A stretch of DNA of 64,000 nt from Candidatus Celerinatantimonas neptuna (GTDB lineage Bacteria > Pseudomonadota > Gammaproteobacteria > Enterobacterales > Celerinatantimonadaceae). Each line of letters starts with the position of its first letter. The first letter of the stretch is position 1. The stretch is from the NCBI GenBank assembly GCA_911810475.1, contig OU461276.1, forward strand, positions 2,977,501 to 3,041,500, read 5' to 3'. Below the pieces are notes generated by a model. That model made no database searches, was not told the origin of the DNA, and saw nothing but the letters and a program-made list of their open reading frames with translations. Positions 48,040 to 58,484 of the stretch are shown piece by piece. A program made the translations under genes and the position numbers.

Positions 48040-48960
48040 ATGGATCTTCTTCATCCAATCGATTCAGAAAAGTTAGAACGGGCTCGTTCGGGGCAGGGGT
48101 TTATTGCCGCGTTGGATCAGTCGGGCGGGTCTACACCTAAGGCTTTAAAAGGGTATGGTGTGGATGAGTCATCTTATACGCAAAATGGTGTGCAAGATAG
48201 CCAGATGATGTTTGACCTGGTGCATGAGATGAGAACTCGGGTGATTCGCTCTGCGCAATTTAAAGGCGAACAGATCATGGGGGCGATTTTATTTGAAGAT
48301 ACGATGGACCGCTCCATTGACGGGCTGGGAACAGCAGAATACTTGTGGCAGAAAAAACAAATCGTACCATTTTTGAAATGCGATAAAGGGCTGGCTCAAG
48401 AAGCCAACGGGGTCAGGCTGATGAAACCTATCCCTGATTTAGATGCAACACTGGAGCGGGCGGTCTCTCATGGTGTGTTTGGTACTAAAATGCGCTCGGT
48501 GATCGATCATTATAACGAAGATGGGATTCGGGCTATTGTTGATCAGCAATTTGAAGTGGGGTTGCAAATTGCCAGACATGGGCTGGTCCCGATTTTAGAG
48601 CCGGAGTGTACTATTACTGCTGACGATCGGGGGCAATCTGAAAAATTACTGGCGGATTTGTTGAAACAACGGCTGGCGCAGTTGGATGCCCATGTCAAAA
48701 TTATGATTAAGATTTCGATTCCGGTGAATGCAACGCAATATGATGAGTTGCTCCGTGACCTTCATGTGGTCAGAGTGGTTGCGCTTTCTGGCGGCTATGG
48801 TCGGGATGAGGCGAATGAAAAACTAAAAGCCTGCCCGGGCATTATTGCTTCATTTAGCCGTGCTTTATTGCAGGATCTGCGGGCTCAGCAATCAGATGTT
48901 GAATTTGATGATTCGCTCAGGCAGGCCGTTGAGTCGATTTATCAGGCCTCTATTGGTTAA
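48040..48960 (+). CDS. Class I fructose-bisphosphate aldolase
   Basis: 306 residues of the class I (Schiff-base) aldolase family. FIAALDQSGGSTPKALKGYG opens the barrel. VPFLKCDKGLA, LEPECTI, KIMIKISIP (Schiff-base lysine region) and ALSGGYGRDEAN follow. It interconverts fructose-1,6-bisphosphate with DHAP and glyceraldehyde-3-phosphate. The start at 48040 follows AAAAGGGGG; an upstream ATG 27 bp earlier is less likely. It lies just before the candidate apiose operon, whose transketolase step would use or make the same trioses. It has its own terminator. Confidence 0.9.
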   Translation: MDLLHPIDSEKLERARSGQGFIAALDQSGGSTPKALKGYGVDESSYTQNGVQDSQMMFDLVHEMRTRVIRSAQFKGEQIMGAILFEDTMDRSIDGLGTAEYLWQKKQIVPFLKCDKGLAQEANGVRLMKPIPDLDATLERAVSHGVFGTKMRSVIDHYNEDGIRAIVDQQFEVGLQIARHGLVPILEPECTITADDRGQSEKLLADLLKQRLAQLDAHVKIMIKISIPVNATQYDELLRDLHVVRVVALSGGYGRDEANEKLKACPGIIASFSRALLQDLRAQQSDVEFDDSLRQAVESIYQASIG

Positions 48961-48978
48961 TCGAACTTTTAATAAGAC

Positions 48979-49026
48979 AAGGCGTGTTGATGTCAGATGT
49001 GTCGATCAGCATCAATACGCCTTTTT
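48979..49026 (+). terminator. Terminator after the aldolase gene
   Basis: AAGGCGTGTTGATG pairs with CATCAATACGCCTT, one mismatch, followed by TTT. It begins 19 bp after the stop. Confidence 0.8.
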
Positions 49027-49259
49027 GCCCGCTTTTTCTAAAGCGGACGTTGCTCACATTAATTACATTTATTGTAAAATCTGTGTTATAGCAGCGCTCC
49101 TATCCTAATAAATTGTTTTTCCTGAATTTATTTTTCTACTTTAACAAAACATTTACCATATCAACGGGTTTTATCTGTGACATTGTTCAGATTTTAGCCA
49201 TCGTCTGATAGACATCAGAAACGAGCTTTATTACAGTGAAGTTGAATAAATAACAATAA

Positions 49260-50228
<969 letters not shown>

Positions 50229-50295
50229 AAAGTGCAGGGGGATATTCCCCTGCCTTCATAAAAACTGATTTATGAGAGGTTATTTAGAGGTTGCC

Positions 50296-50898
50296 ATGAT
50301 TAGATTAAAAACAATGACGGGTTTTGCGGTTGTTTCACTATTAACACTAAGTGTGACTTCATGTGATGTTGTTAAATTAGATGGACAAGGCAAACCCATT
50401 ATTCCAATTAGTCAAAAAGAAAAAGATTCCTTTACAAATATGAGTGCATCGGTTATTGCCGATAAATTGTGGCCAAAAATATTAAATGAATCAAAGCAGC
50501 ATGCTAAAGATTTAAAAATTGCTTTTACGATAAAAGATACGACAAATCACCCGGTCAGTGTGTTTGTTAAGTTTAATGGTGTTGTTCAGAATTATGCAGA
50601 TGATGGTTTAAATAAAACTCTATCTGTGAGTAGTAGTGGCAAGGTTGTAAAAATTGATTTGGGTCCTGTCGTTTTAAGTAATGCGATTCGTGATTCATCA
50701 ACCATCGTCAGTTTCGATGAATTTAAAAATCAAGTGCAGTTTGCAAAATTCTCAAATGCGGTGAATAGAAAAGCGCTGCATAATTTTACGTCGCCAGATA
50801 AATCATGGGTAGGAAAACATATAGACGTAATTGGAGCAGTAACAATTCATCAGGGAATGCCGGGATCCATTGTCCCCATGGTTATTTATAAAGGGTAG
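50296..50898 (+). CDS. DUF2291 family lipoprotein
   Basis: About 200 residues with a lipobox (LSVTSC, Cys near 23) after a hydrophobic signal, then CDVVKLDGQGKPIIP and a C-terminal IDVIGAVTIHQGMPGSIVPM typical of DUF2291. This family is often found between binding-protein and ATPase genes of ribose-type sugar ABC operons; its role is unknown, perhaps as a periplasmic accessory. It lies 4 bp before the ATPase gene. Confidence 0.82.
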   Translation: MIRLKTMTGFAVVSLLTLSVTSCDVVKLDGQGKPIIPISQKEKDSFTNMSASVIADKLWPKILNESKQHAKDLKIAFTIKDTTNHPVSVFVKFNGVVQNYADDGLNKTLSVSSSGKVVKIDLGPVVLSNAIRDSSTIVSFDEFKNQVQFAKFSNAVNRKALHNFTSPDKSWVGKHIDVIGAVTIHQGMPGSIVPMVIYKG

Positions 50899-50901
50899 AT
50901 T

Positions 50902-52419
50902 ATGACATTGATTCAACATGATATTGTCATGTCAGCGAAAAATATTTCGATGGCTTTCCCTGGAACTAAAGCGTTAGATAACGTTTCATATAATGTTTAT
51001 AAAGGCGCGGTGAATGTCATTATTGGCGAAAACGGCGCCGGTAAATCCACATTAATGAAAATTTTATCGGGTGTTCAGCAACCCACCGAAGGAAGGTTAT
51101 ATTTAGGAGAGCAAGAGATTGTTATCCAGAGTATTCGTGATGCAGCGAAACATGGCATTGGGATGGTTCATCAGGAGTTGGCACTCTCAGAAAATTTAAC
51201 GGTATCCGATAATATTTTTCTTGGTAGAGAAGCATGTACGAAGTTAAATCAAATAGATAAAAAGTATCAATATGAAGTGACAGAAAATGTCATGCGCCGT
51301 TTAAAACAGGCTATTTCACCGAATGAAATTGTGGCTAATTTAAAAGTGGGTCAGAAACAACTGGTTGAAATTGCCAAAGCATTAGCCTATGAAGTCGATA
51401 TATTAATATTAGATGAACCGACATCGGCACTTAGTTCAAAAGAAGTGAAGATCCTGTTTGATGTAATTCGGGATTTAACCGCTCAGGGTGTTTCTATTAT
51501 TTATATCTCGCACCGATTAGAAGAGTTAATGGAAATCGGTACATATATTACGATTTTGAGAGATGGAAAATTCCAGTGCGAAGCCATTGTCAGTGAAATT
51601 GATGTGCCGTGGATTGTTCGTCAGATGCTTGGGAATGAGCCAACAACTAATTTTCTTCCTGAACACCGGGATTTTGGAATTAAAATATTCGAAGCATCAA
51701 ATGTGACATTAATTAGTGAGGTGCAGACCAAGCTGGTCGATGATGCTTCATTTCATGTCCAGGCTGGTGAAATTGTCGGTATTTATGGATTAATGGGGGC
51801 GGGGAGAACTGAGTTATTTGAATGTATTTTAGGGAAGCTGCCTTATTCTGGAAATCTTTATCTGAATGGCAAGATTATCCGCAATACGATTCCAACATCA
51901 GATCGAATTAAGATGGGAATTGGTTTGGTCCCTGAAGACCGAAAATTGTCGGGTATTTTCCCGGTCAGTTCGGTATCGAATAATTTAACGGTTGCCAGTT
52001 TATGGAAGCGTTTAAAAGGCATGACGATTGCCAACGATGATGAAGAAAAGGCTGTTGAGAAAACGATATCTGATTTATCGATTAAAGTGTCATCGCCTTC
52101 TATTGAAATTCAGGCTTTAAGTGGAGGAAATCAGCAAAAGGTGGTTATTGGGCGAACCCTTCTGACCGAGCCTAAATTACTTTTGCTTGATGAACCGACT
52201 CGAGGGATTGATATCGGAGCCAAAGGTGATGTTTTTGAAATGATGGTCAATCTTTCTAAACGGGGGATTGGAATTCTGTTTTCAACATCGGATCTTAAAG
52301 AAATTATGGCTATATCTGATCGAATCATTGTGATGTCGAATGGCAAAATTACGGCCGATATTCCACGAGAACAAACAACTGAATCAGATTTGGTTTTAGC
52401 AAGTGCCCAAGGATATTAA
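50902..52419 (+). CDS. Sugar ABC transporter ATPase (RbsA-type, two nucleotide-binding domains)
   Basis: 505 residues. Domain 1 has Walker A GENGAGKST and Walker B LILDEPTSAL. Domain 2 has GLMGAGRTE in place of a full Walker A, a strong signature LSGGNQQKV and Walker B LLLDEPTRGID. This fused, asymmetric arrangement is that of RbsA/MglA. It powers uptake through the permease encoded 3 bp downstream. Confidence 0.95.
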   Translation: MTLIQHDIVMSAKNISMAFPGTKALDNVSYNVYKGAVNVIIGENGAGKSTLMKILSGVQQPTEGRLYLGEQEIVIQSIRDAAKHGIGMVHQELALSENLTVSDNIFLGREACTKLNQIDKKYQYEVTENVMRRLKQAISPNEIVANLKVGQKQLVEIAKALAYEVDILILDEPTSALSSKEVKILFDVIRDLTAQGVSIIYISHRLEELMEIGTYITILRDGKFQCEAIVSEIDVPWIVRQMLGNEPTTNFLPEHRDFGIKIFEASNVTLISEVQTKLVDDASFHVQAGEIVGIYGLMGAGRTELFECILGKLPYSGNLYLNGKIIRNTIPTSDRIKMGIGLVPEDRKLSGIFPVSSVSNNLTVASLWKRLKGMTIANDDEEKAVEKTISDLSIKVSSPSIEIQALSGGNQQKVVIGRTLLTEPKLLLLDEPTRGIDIGAKGDVFEMMVNLSKRGIGILFSTSDLKEIMAISDRIIVMSNGKITADIPREQTTESDLVLASAQGY

Positions 52420-52421
52420 TT

Positions 52422-53486
52422 ATGAAAACAAAAACGCTTGAAGGTGTCAGTGATTCTCGTTCAGGCTTCAGTTATGGGCAACTTGGGTTGCTTCTATTGA
52501 AGTTAAGAACATTTATTGCCTTATTTATTATTGTGCTGTTTTTTACATTTACGGTCAAAGGCTTCTTAGCGACAGAAAGCTTAATTATCATGATTAAGCA
52601 TATTTCAATTAATGCTTTTTTAGCTTTAGGAATGACGTTTGTGATTATTACAGCTGGAATTGATTTGTCGGTCGGGTCCATTCTTGGCTTTTGCGGCATG
52701 GTGGCCGGTTATTTTATTGACCATGGTCTTATTCTGCATATGTTTGGTATTGCTATTTTCCCCAGTGTCTGGGTCATTATTCCGGTGGTTTTAGTGATCG
52801 GTGCATTATTAGGGGCGATGAATGGTTTGATTATTGTCCGTTATAACGTTGCGCCATTTATTTGCACCTTAGGGACTATGTACGTTATTCGTGGCGCTGC
52901 GTTGTTATTATCGAATGGGGCTTCTTATCCGGGGTTACAAGGAAATCCTCTTTTAGGGAATACCGGATTTGATTTAATCGGTGAGGGGACTCTATTTGGT
53001 ATTCCATATACGATTTGGCTCATGTTTCTGGTTGCCGCAATTATTGCGTATATTGCGAAAAAATTACCATTCGGTCGCCATGTTTATGCGATTGGTGATA
53101 ATGAGCGGGCGGCGGAATTGTCTGGTGTGAAAGTGAATCAAATTAAAATCTGGGTCTATATGATTTCTGGATTATGTGCCGGGATTGCAGGCATTGTGGT
53201 GACGTCACAATTGGTTGCAAGTAACCCGTCAACAGGGACTTCATTTGAGTTGAATGCAATTGCTGCGGTGGTTTTAGGGGGAACATCTTTAGCCGGCGGT
53301 CGCGGAACCATTATGGGAACATTGGTCGGTGCATTTGTGATTGGTATTCTGGCAGATGGTTTGGTGATGATGGGAGTGAGTGAGTTTTGGCAAATGGTCG
53401 TCAAAGGTATTGTCATCATCGTCGCGGTGGTTATCGATCAGATGCAGAGTCGCTTGCAGTATAAAGTCGCAATCGCTTCTCAATAG
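52422..53486 (+). CDS. Sugar ABC transporter permease (RbsC-type)
   Basis: 354 residues with eight to ten hydrophobic segments. ALGMTFVIITAGIDLSVGS and GRHVYAIGDNERAAELSGV are the classic RbsC/BPD_transp_2 motifs, with ELNAIAAVVLGGTSLAGGRG following. Together with the binding protein and ATPase it completes the importer. It is followed by a gap with a palindromic operator and then the transketolase genes. Confidence 0.94.
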   Translation: MKTKTLEGVSDSRSGFSYGQLGLLLLKLRTFIALFIIVLFFTFTVKGFLATESLIIMIKHISINAFLALGMTFVIITAGIDLSVGSILGFCGMVAGYFIDHGLILHMFGIAIFPSVWVIIPVVLVIGALLGAMNGLIIVRYNVAPFICTLGTMYVIRGAALLLSNGASYPGLQGNPLLGNTGFDLIGEGTLFGIPYTIWLMFLVAAIIAYIAKKLPFGRHVYAIGDNERAAELSGVKVNQIKIWVYMISGLCAGIAGIVVTSQLVASNPSTGTSFELNAIAAVVLGGTSLAGGRGTIMGTLVGAFVIGILADGLVMMGVSEFWQMVVKGIVIIVAVVIDQMQSRLQYKVAIASQ

Positions 53487-53535
53487 GCAAGGTCGATGGG
53501 GAGATAACGATGGTTATCGGCTCGTTTTAATCTCT

Positions 53536-53551
53536 TTGAATATATATTCAA
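53536..53551. promoter_or_regulatory. Palindromic operator upstream of the split transketolase genes
   Basis: TTGAATATATATTCAA is a perfect 16-bp palindrome, 24 bp before the start codon. It contains the same 14-bp core as at 49261. Confidence 0.65.
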
Positions 53552-53574
53552 CATGGAATATATAGGAGTAAATC

Positions 53575-54405
53575 ATGAATCCATATCAATTATCGATTGA
53601 ACAGTTAGAAGAAAGGGCTCGTGATATCAGAAAAGATATCATTGTTTTGAACTCGCAGAGTCCTGCTGGCGGACATACAGGCGCAGATTTATCACAAGTT
53701 GAACTTGTGACGGCTCTGTATTTTCGAATTCTTAATTGCGCTCCTGATCGCATCGATGATCCTCAGCGAGATATTTATATTCAATCGAAAGGTCATGCTG
53801 CAGGGGGCTATTACTGCTGCCTTTGTGAAGCCGGATATTTTCCGAAGTCATGGTTACCAACGTATCAGCATGCTGATTCGAAGCTCCCGGGGCATCCAGT
53901 CAGACATAAAACGCCAGGGGTTGAATTAAATACCGGTGCTTTAGGGCATGGTTTACCGGTGGCAGTTGGTTTGGCTGTGGCGGCTAAAAAAAGTGGCAGT
54001 GACCGGAAAATATTTGTGGTAACTGGTGATGGTGAATTAGCGGAAGGAAGTAATTGGGAAGCGGCTTTAGTGGCTGCGCATTACAAGCTGGATAACTTGA
54101 TCATCATTAATGATAAGAATTCGTTGCAGCTGGCCGGATATACCAAAGATATTATGAACACAGATCCGTTAGGTGATAAATGGAAAGCATTTGGGATGGA
54201 GGTCATCGAATGTGAAGGAAATAACATGGCCTCTGTGGTGAATACGCTCGAAGGTCTGAAATCGAATGGAAAACCGAATGTTGTGATTGCCCGTACTGTC
54301 AAAGGGGCTGGGGTGTCATTCATTGCTGGAAAAGCCGAATGGCACCACCGGGTTCCGAAAGGGGATGAAGTTCAATTAGCATTGGAGGAATTGAATCATG
54401 AGTAA
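53575..54405 (+). CDS. Split transketolase, N-terminal (thiamine-diphosphate) subunit
   Basis: 276 residues. SKGHAAGGYYCCL, GALGHGLPVAVGLAVAAK and VTGDGELAEGSNWEAALVA (the GDG...N motif for Mg-ThDP) mark the transketolase N-terminal domain. As in other split transketolases, the pyrimidine domain is in the next gene, which overlaps by 8 bp. In the D-apiose pathway a two-subunit enzyme of this kind uses apulose-4-phosphate and glyceraldehyde-3-phosphate; that substrate here is inferred from neighbours. Confidence 0.9.
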   Translation: MNPYQLSIEQLEERARDIRKDIIVLNSQSPAGGHTGADLSQVELVTALYFRILNCAPDRIDDPQRDIYIQSKGHAAGGYYCCLCEAGYFPKSWLPTYQHADSKLPGHPVRHKTPGVELNTGALGHGLPVAVGLAVAAKKSGSDRKIFVVTGDGELAEGSNWEAALVAAHYKLDNLIIINDKNSLQLAGYTKDIMNTDPLGDKWKAFGMEVIECEGNNMASVVNTLEGLKSNGKPNVVIARTVKGAGVSFIAGKAEWHHRVPKGDEVQLALEELNHE

Positions 54406-55342
54406 TAGCGAACATTTAGCCAATGTGATGGTGGAGCGTTTTATTGAAGCTGTTAATCGTGGGGTTGATTTGGTTCCTGTAGTGGCTGATTCGACGTCAA
54501 CGGCCAAAATTGCGCCGTTTGTGAAGGCGTTTCCGGATCGATTAATTAATGTGGGGATTGCCGAACAAACATTAGTTGGAATGGCTGCTGGGTTAGCATT
54601 GGGTGGAAAAGTGGCGGCAACCTGTAATGCTGCGCCTTTTTTGATTTCGCGCTCTAATGAGCAGGTTAAAGTCGATGTCTGTTATAACAACACAAATGTG
54701 AAGTTGTTTGGTTTAAATGCGGGAGCCAGTTATGGACCTTTGGCCAGTACGCATCACAGTATTGATGATATTAGTGTGGTTCGTGGTTTCGGGAATATTG
54801 AAATCTATGCACCGGCATCGCCGAATCAGTGTCGTCAGATTATTGATTATGCCCTCGAGAAAGTCGGGCCTGTCTATATTCGCTTAGACGGGAAGGCTCT
54901 TCCTGAAGTTTATCCCGAACATTATGAATTTGTGCCTGGAAAAATTGATGTTCTTAAAAAAGGGCAGGACGTTGCAATTGTTGCAATGGGCTCAACTGTG
55001 CACGAAGCGGTTGATGCGGCCAACGTGCTTGAAAAATCAGGTATCCATGCTTTGGTTCTGAGTATTGCGTCGATTCGTCCATGCGATCGGTGTGAACTGG
55101 TTCACTTATTACAAAACATTCCCTTTGTGATAACCGTTGAAGAACATAATGTCAACGGAGGCGTTGGGAGTTTAGTCGCTGAAGTGATTTCGGAGAATGG
55201 TATTCATACGAGATTAAAACGGTTGGGTATTGAAGATGGTGGGTATGCGATTGCAGCTGATCGCCGCTCTATGCGTGCTCATCATGGATTTGATGCCGAT
55301 GGTATTGTGAAAACAGCGACCAATATGGTGAATGGTGATTAA
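54398..55342 (+). CDS. Split transketolase, C-terminal (pyrimidine-binding) subunit
   Basis: 314 residues. INVGIAEQTLVGMAAGLALGG has the catalytic Glu that activates thiamine diphosphate. THHSIDDISVVRGFGNIEIY and VEEHNVNGGVGSLVAEV follow, as in transketolase/DXS C-terminal halves. It forms the holoenzyme with the preceding gene product and overlaps both neighbours, indicating tight coupling with the kinase gene. Confidence 0.9.
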   Translation: MSNSEHLANVMVERFIEAVNRGVDLVPVVADSTSTAKIAPFVKAFPDRLINVGIAEQTLVGMAAGLALGGKVAATCNAAPFLISRSNEQVKVDVCYNNTNVKLFGLNAGASYGPLASTHHSIDDISVVRGFGNIEIYAPASPNQCRQIIDYALEKVGPVYIRLDGKALPEVYPEHYEFVPGKIDVLKKGQDVAIVAMGSTVHEAVDAANVLEKSGIHALVLSIASIRPCDRCELVHLLQNIPFVITVEEHNVNGGVGSLVAEVISENGIHTRLKRLGIEDGGYAIAADRRSMRAHHGFDADGIVKTATNMVNGD

Positions 55343-56816
55343 GGTGAGTCATCCTTATATTTTGGCCATTGATGAAGGAACAACAAACGCTAAAGCGATT
55401 ACGATTGATCCTCAAGGCCTGATACTCAGTAAAGGGAGCCAACCGGTGACGTTGTCCCATCCTTTCCCAGGGTGGGCCCAACAAGATCCGCAAGCTATTT
55501 GGCAGGCGACATTGCAGGCTGTTGAGCAGTCTGTCGCTCATTTACCTCTTGAGCAATTAAGTGGGATTGCCATTAGTAATCAACGGGAATCCGTGTTGAT
55601 TTGGGAGCGGAAGACCGGACGACCTTTAACCCCTGTGGTGAGCTGGCAGTGTCGGCGTTCGGAGCAAATTTGTCAGGAAATTGCTGATAAACCTGGAGCC
55701 AAACAGATCAAAGCGTTGACCGGGTCGGTGTTAGATCCTTTATTCCCGGCTTCTAAAATTGTCTGGTTATTGCGAGATTTAGAGAACGGTTTTGAACGGG
55801 CTTTAGCCGGCGAGTTATGTGTTGGCACCGTTGATACCTGGTTGGTCTGGAAGTTAACGGGGGGGAAATCGTATGTGACTGATTATTCGAATGCATCGCG
55901 TTACCAGTTATTTAATATTCATCGGTTAAGCTGGGATCCTCTCCTTCTGGAATTGTTTGGTATCCCGGTTCAGTGTTTGCCGGAAGTGATTCCATCCTGT
56001 GGTGAACGGGGCGTGACCTGTCAGTGTGATGTATTGCCGGATGGGATCCCAATTCATGCTCAAATAGGTGATTCGCATGCAGCGCTTTATGGCCAGGGTG
56101 GATATCAATTCGGGGTTGTTAAAGCCACATATGGCACGGGCAGTTCGCTGATGACATCGGTTGAGTCTGATGATTTAAGCGATGCGTCTGTGTCGACAAC
56201 GGTGGCATGGCATGATGGCAAACCGCGACTGGCACTTGAGGGAAATATTACGCATACCGGGGCTGCGATTCAATATATGGCCCGGCTGCTTGGGGCCTTT
56301 GATGTCAACACGCTCAGCGAGATGGCTTGGTCGGTTGATGGGAATTCAGGTGTTTATTTTATTCCTGCTCTGGCTGGTTTAGGGGCCCCACACTGGAAAC
56401 CCCAGGCGAAAGGTGTGATTGGTGGTTTGACGGATGCTGCAACTCCTGAAGTTCTGGCTCGTGCTGCATTTGAGTCGATTGCTTATCAGATTGCTGATCT
56501 GTTTTTTGCGATGCAGGATGCAACGGATCATCCTTTAGCGCAATTATGGGTTGACGGTGGACCGACGAAAAATAGAAACCTGATGCAATTTCAGGCTGAT
56601 TTATTACAAGTGCCACTGGTCAAAAATAACCTGGCTGAAGTATCGGCACTCGGGGCGGGTTATCTGGCCGGGAAGTCGTTGGGATGGTGGAAGACCTATC
56701 AGGAATTATCTGATTTACCGCGAAGTGTTGAAATTATACAGCCGAACCCGAAATCAGAATCGATTCAAGCGAGTTATCGCCGTTGGAAAGATTTAATCCA
56801 TAAAGCTTGCCTATAA
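55332..56816 (+). CDS. FGGY-family carbohydrate kinase
   Basis: 494 residues. ILAIDEGTTNAKAITID is the N-terminal phosphate-binding loop, AISNQRESVLIWERKTG resembles glycerol and xylulose kinases, and the C-terminal LWVDGGPTKNRNLMQFQADL carries the ATP site. Family assignment is secure, but the sugar is not. The adjoining transketolase and isomerase make D-apulose or a ketopentose plausible. It overlaps the transketolase gene by 11 bp. Confidence 0.9.
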   Translation: MVIKVSHPYILAIDEGTTNAKAITIDPQGLILSKGSQPVTLSHPFPGWAQQDPQAIWQATLQAVEQSVAHLPLEQLSGIAISNQRESVLIWERKTGRPLTPVVSWQCRRSEQICQEIADKPGAKQIKALTGSVLDPLFPASKIVWLLRDLENGFERALAGELCVGTVDTWLVWKLTGGKSYVTDYSNASRYQLFNIHRLSWDPLLLELFGIPVQCLPEVIPSCGERGVTCQCDVLPDGIPIHAQIGDSHAALYGQGGYQFGVVKATYGTGSSLMTSVESDDLSDASVSTTVAWHDGKPRLALEGNITHTGAAIQYMARLLGAFDVNTLSEMAWSVDGNSGVYFIPALAGLGAPHWKPQAKGVIGGLTDAATPEVLARAAFESIAYQIADLFFAMQDATDHPLAQLWVDGGPTKNRNLMQFQADLLQVPLVKNNLAEVSALGAGYLAGKSLGWWKTYQELSDLPRSVEIIQPNPKSESIQASYRRWKDLIHKACL

Positions 56817-56835
56817 CTATAAATAAAAGGACATC

Positions 56836-58257
56836 ATGATGAGTAATGTAGAACATAAAACCACGCTGGCTGTACTGATTGGCAACCGAAATTTCTTTCC
56901 CAGCTATTTAGTTGATGATGCCAGAGATCAAATTAGAACGTTATGCGATTCGGTTGGTATCAATCCCATTATGCTTTCAGAACAGCAAACACAGCATGGT
57001 GGGATTGAAACCTATCAGGATGCAAAAGTTGCAGCAGCTATGTTGAAAGAACACCGGGAAGAGATTAGTGGAATTATTGTGCTACTCCCTAATTTCGGTG
57101 ATGAAAAAGCGATTGCTAATACGATTCGGTTATCTGGTTTAACGGTACCTGTTCTGATTCAGGCTGAAGAAGATGATTTGGGTAAAATGGGATTGGCGAC
57201 CCGCAGAGATAGTTTTTGTGGAAAAATATCGCTGTGTAATAACCTCCGACAATATGGGATCCCATATACACTGACAACTCAGCATGTTTGTAAAGTGGCC
57301 AGTGAATTATTTAAACAGGATTTAATTCAGTTCGAGAAAGTTTGTTGGACGTTATCGCATCTGAAAGGATGTCGTATTGGGGCGATTGGGGCCAGACCCG
57401 CCAGTTTTAATACGGTTCGTTACAGTGAGAAATTGCTTGAGCGTTTGGGCGTGACAGTAGAGACCGTTGATCTTTCAGAAATATTTGCAAGCGTTGATTC
57501 GTTAACTGATGATGATCTGAGAATCGTTGATAAGCTTGAGTTACTAAAATTAAATGCAGATACGGCTAATATCCCGGAAGATAAGCTGTTGATGATGGCC
57601 AAATTGTTCGTGGTGATCAGCCAATGGATTATCGATCATGATATTCATACAACAGCGATTCAGTGCTGGACATCTTTGCAACATACGCTTGGTGTGAATG
57701 TTTGTTCCATTATGAGTGTAATGTCGGGTCAGTTAATCCCCAGTGCGTGTGAAGTGGATGTGATGGGAGCGTTGTCCATGTATGCTCTTTCGATTGCATC
57801 CCGCAAACCGACGTCAATTGCTGACTGGAATAATAATTTTGGTGATGACCGGGATAAATGCGTTCTGTTCCATTGTGGTAACTTCCCCACTGAAGAATTG
57901 GAAAGCCCGGCGATGGGCACTGCGGATATTATTGGAACGACCGTGGGGTGTGAGAATACCTGTGGTGCGATTCATGGTCGAATGAAAGCAGGACCGCTCA
58001 CTTATTTTAGACTATCGACCGATGATTTTGAGGGGACTGTGAAAGCGTATGTCGGGGAAGGGCGGTTTGTTGATGATGAGTTGAATACAGTGGGGTGCCG
58101 GGCTGTTGTTCAGGTCAGCCAATTGGAAGGCCTTTTGTCGCATATTTGTCAGAATGGATTTGAGCACCATGTGGCGATGAATCATTCGTCGTCAGCAGAT
58201 GTGTTATATGAAGTATTGACAAACTACCTCAATGTGGACTGTTATTATCATCGTTGA
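56836..58257 (+). CDS. L-fucose/L-arabinose-isomerase-fold sugar isomerase
   Basis: 473 residues. The sequence has GRMKAGPLTYFRLS and VLFHCGNFPTEELESPAMG near the C terminus and a three-domain arrangement typical of the fucose/arabinose isomerase superfamily. Metal ligands expected there include the Glu/Asp/His set; ACEVDVMGALSMYAL holds a likely Glu/Asp pair. It would convert an aldose to the ketose that the adjacent FGGY kinase phosphorylates. Tandem ATG codons follow AAAGGAC. Confidence 0.82.
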   Translation: MMSNVEHKTTLAVLIGNRNFFPSYLVDDARDQIRTLCDSVGINPIMLSEQQTQHGGIETYQDAKVAAAMLKEHREEISGIIVLLPNFGDEKAIANTIRLSGLTVPVLIQAEEDDLGKMGLATRRDSFCGKISLCNNLRQYGIPYTLTTQHVCKVASELFKQDLIQFEKVCWTLSHLKGCRIGAIGARPASFNTVRYSEKLLERLGVTVETVDLSEIFASVDSLTDDDLRIVDKLELLKLNADTANIPEDKLLMMAKLFVVISQWIIDHDIHTTAIQCWTSLQHTLGVNVCSIMSVMSGQLIPSACEVDVMGALSMYALSIASRKPTSIADWNNNFGDDRDKCVLFHCGNFPTEELESPAMGTADIIGTTVGCENTCGAIHGRMKAGPLTYFRLSTDDFEGTVKAYVGEGRFVDDELNTVGCRAVVQVSQLEGLLSHICQNGFEHHVAMNHSSSADVLYEVLTNYLNVDCYYHR

Positions 58258-58315
58258 GAGGATGTTTCTAGCCTTGGCGGTTTAAATGCTGAACTGTTGG
58301 GTTTAGATGAATGAT

Positions 58316-58338
58316 AAGGGCTATATCGATAGCCCTTT
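58316..58338 (+). terminator. Terminator after the isomerase gene
   Basis: AAGGGCTAT and ATAGCCCTT form a 9-bp stem with an ATCG loop, followed by T. It lies 58 bp after the stop and probably ends the sugar operon. Confidence 0.72.
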
Positions 58339-58427
58339 CACATCGGGGCGATCCATGACACATCTATAGATAGTTTGCTTGTTCATGCGTCAATACTGCA
58401 TGTCTGCTGCTCCTGAGTATGCAAAAC

Positions 58428-58441
58428 TGAATATATATGCT
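58428..58441. promoter_or_regulatory. Near match of the palindromic operator upstream of the SorC gene
   Basis: TGAATATATATGCT matches the operator TGAATATATATTCA at 12 of 14 positions, 44 bp upstream of the regulator start. It suggests weak autoregulation. Confidence 0.45.
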
Positions 58442-58484
58442 AGTTTAGTTAATTCATTGATTTAAAAGAAATAGAGATCGATTT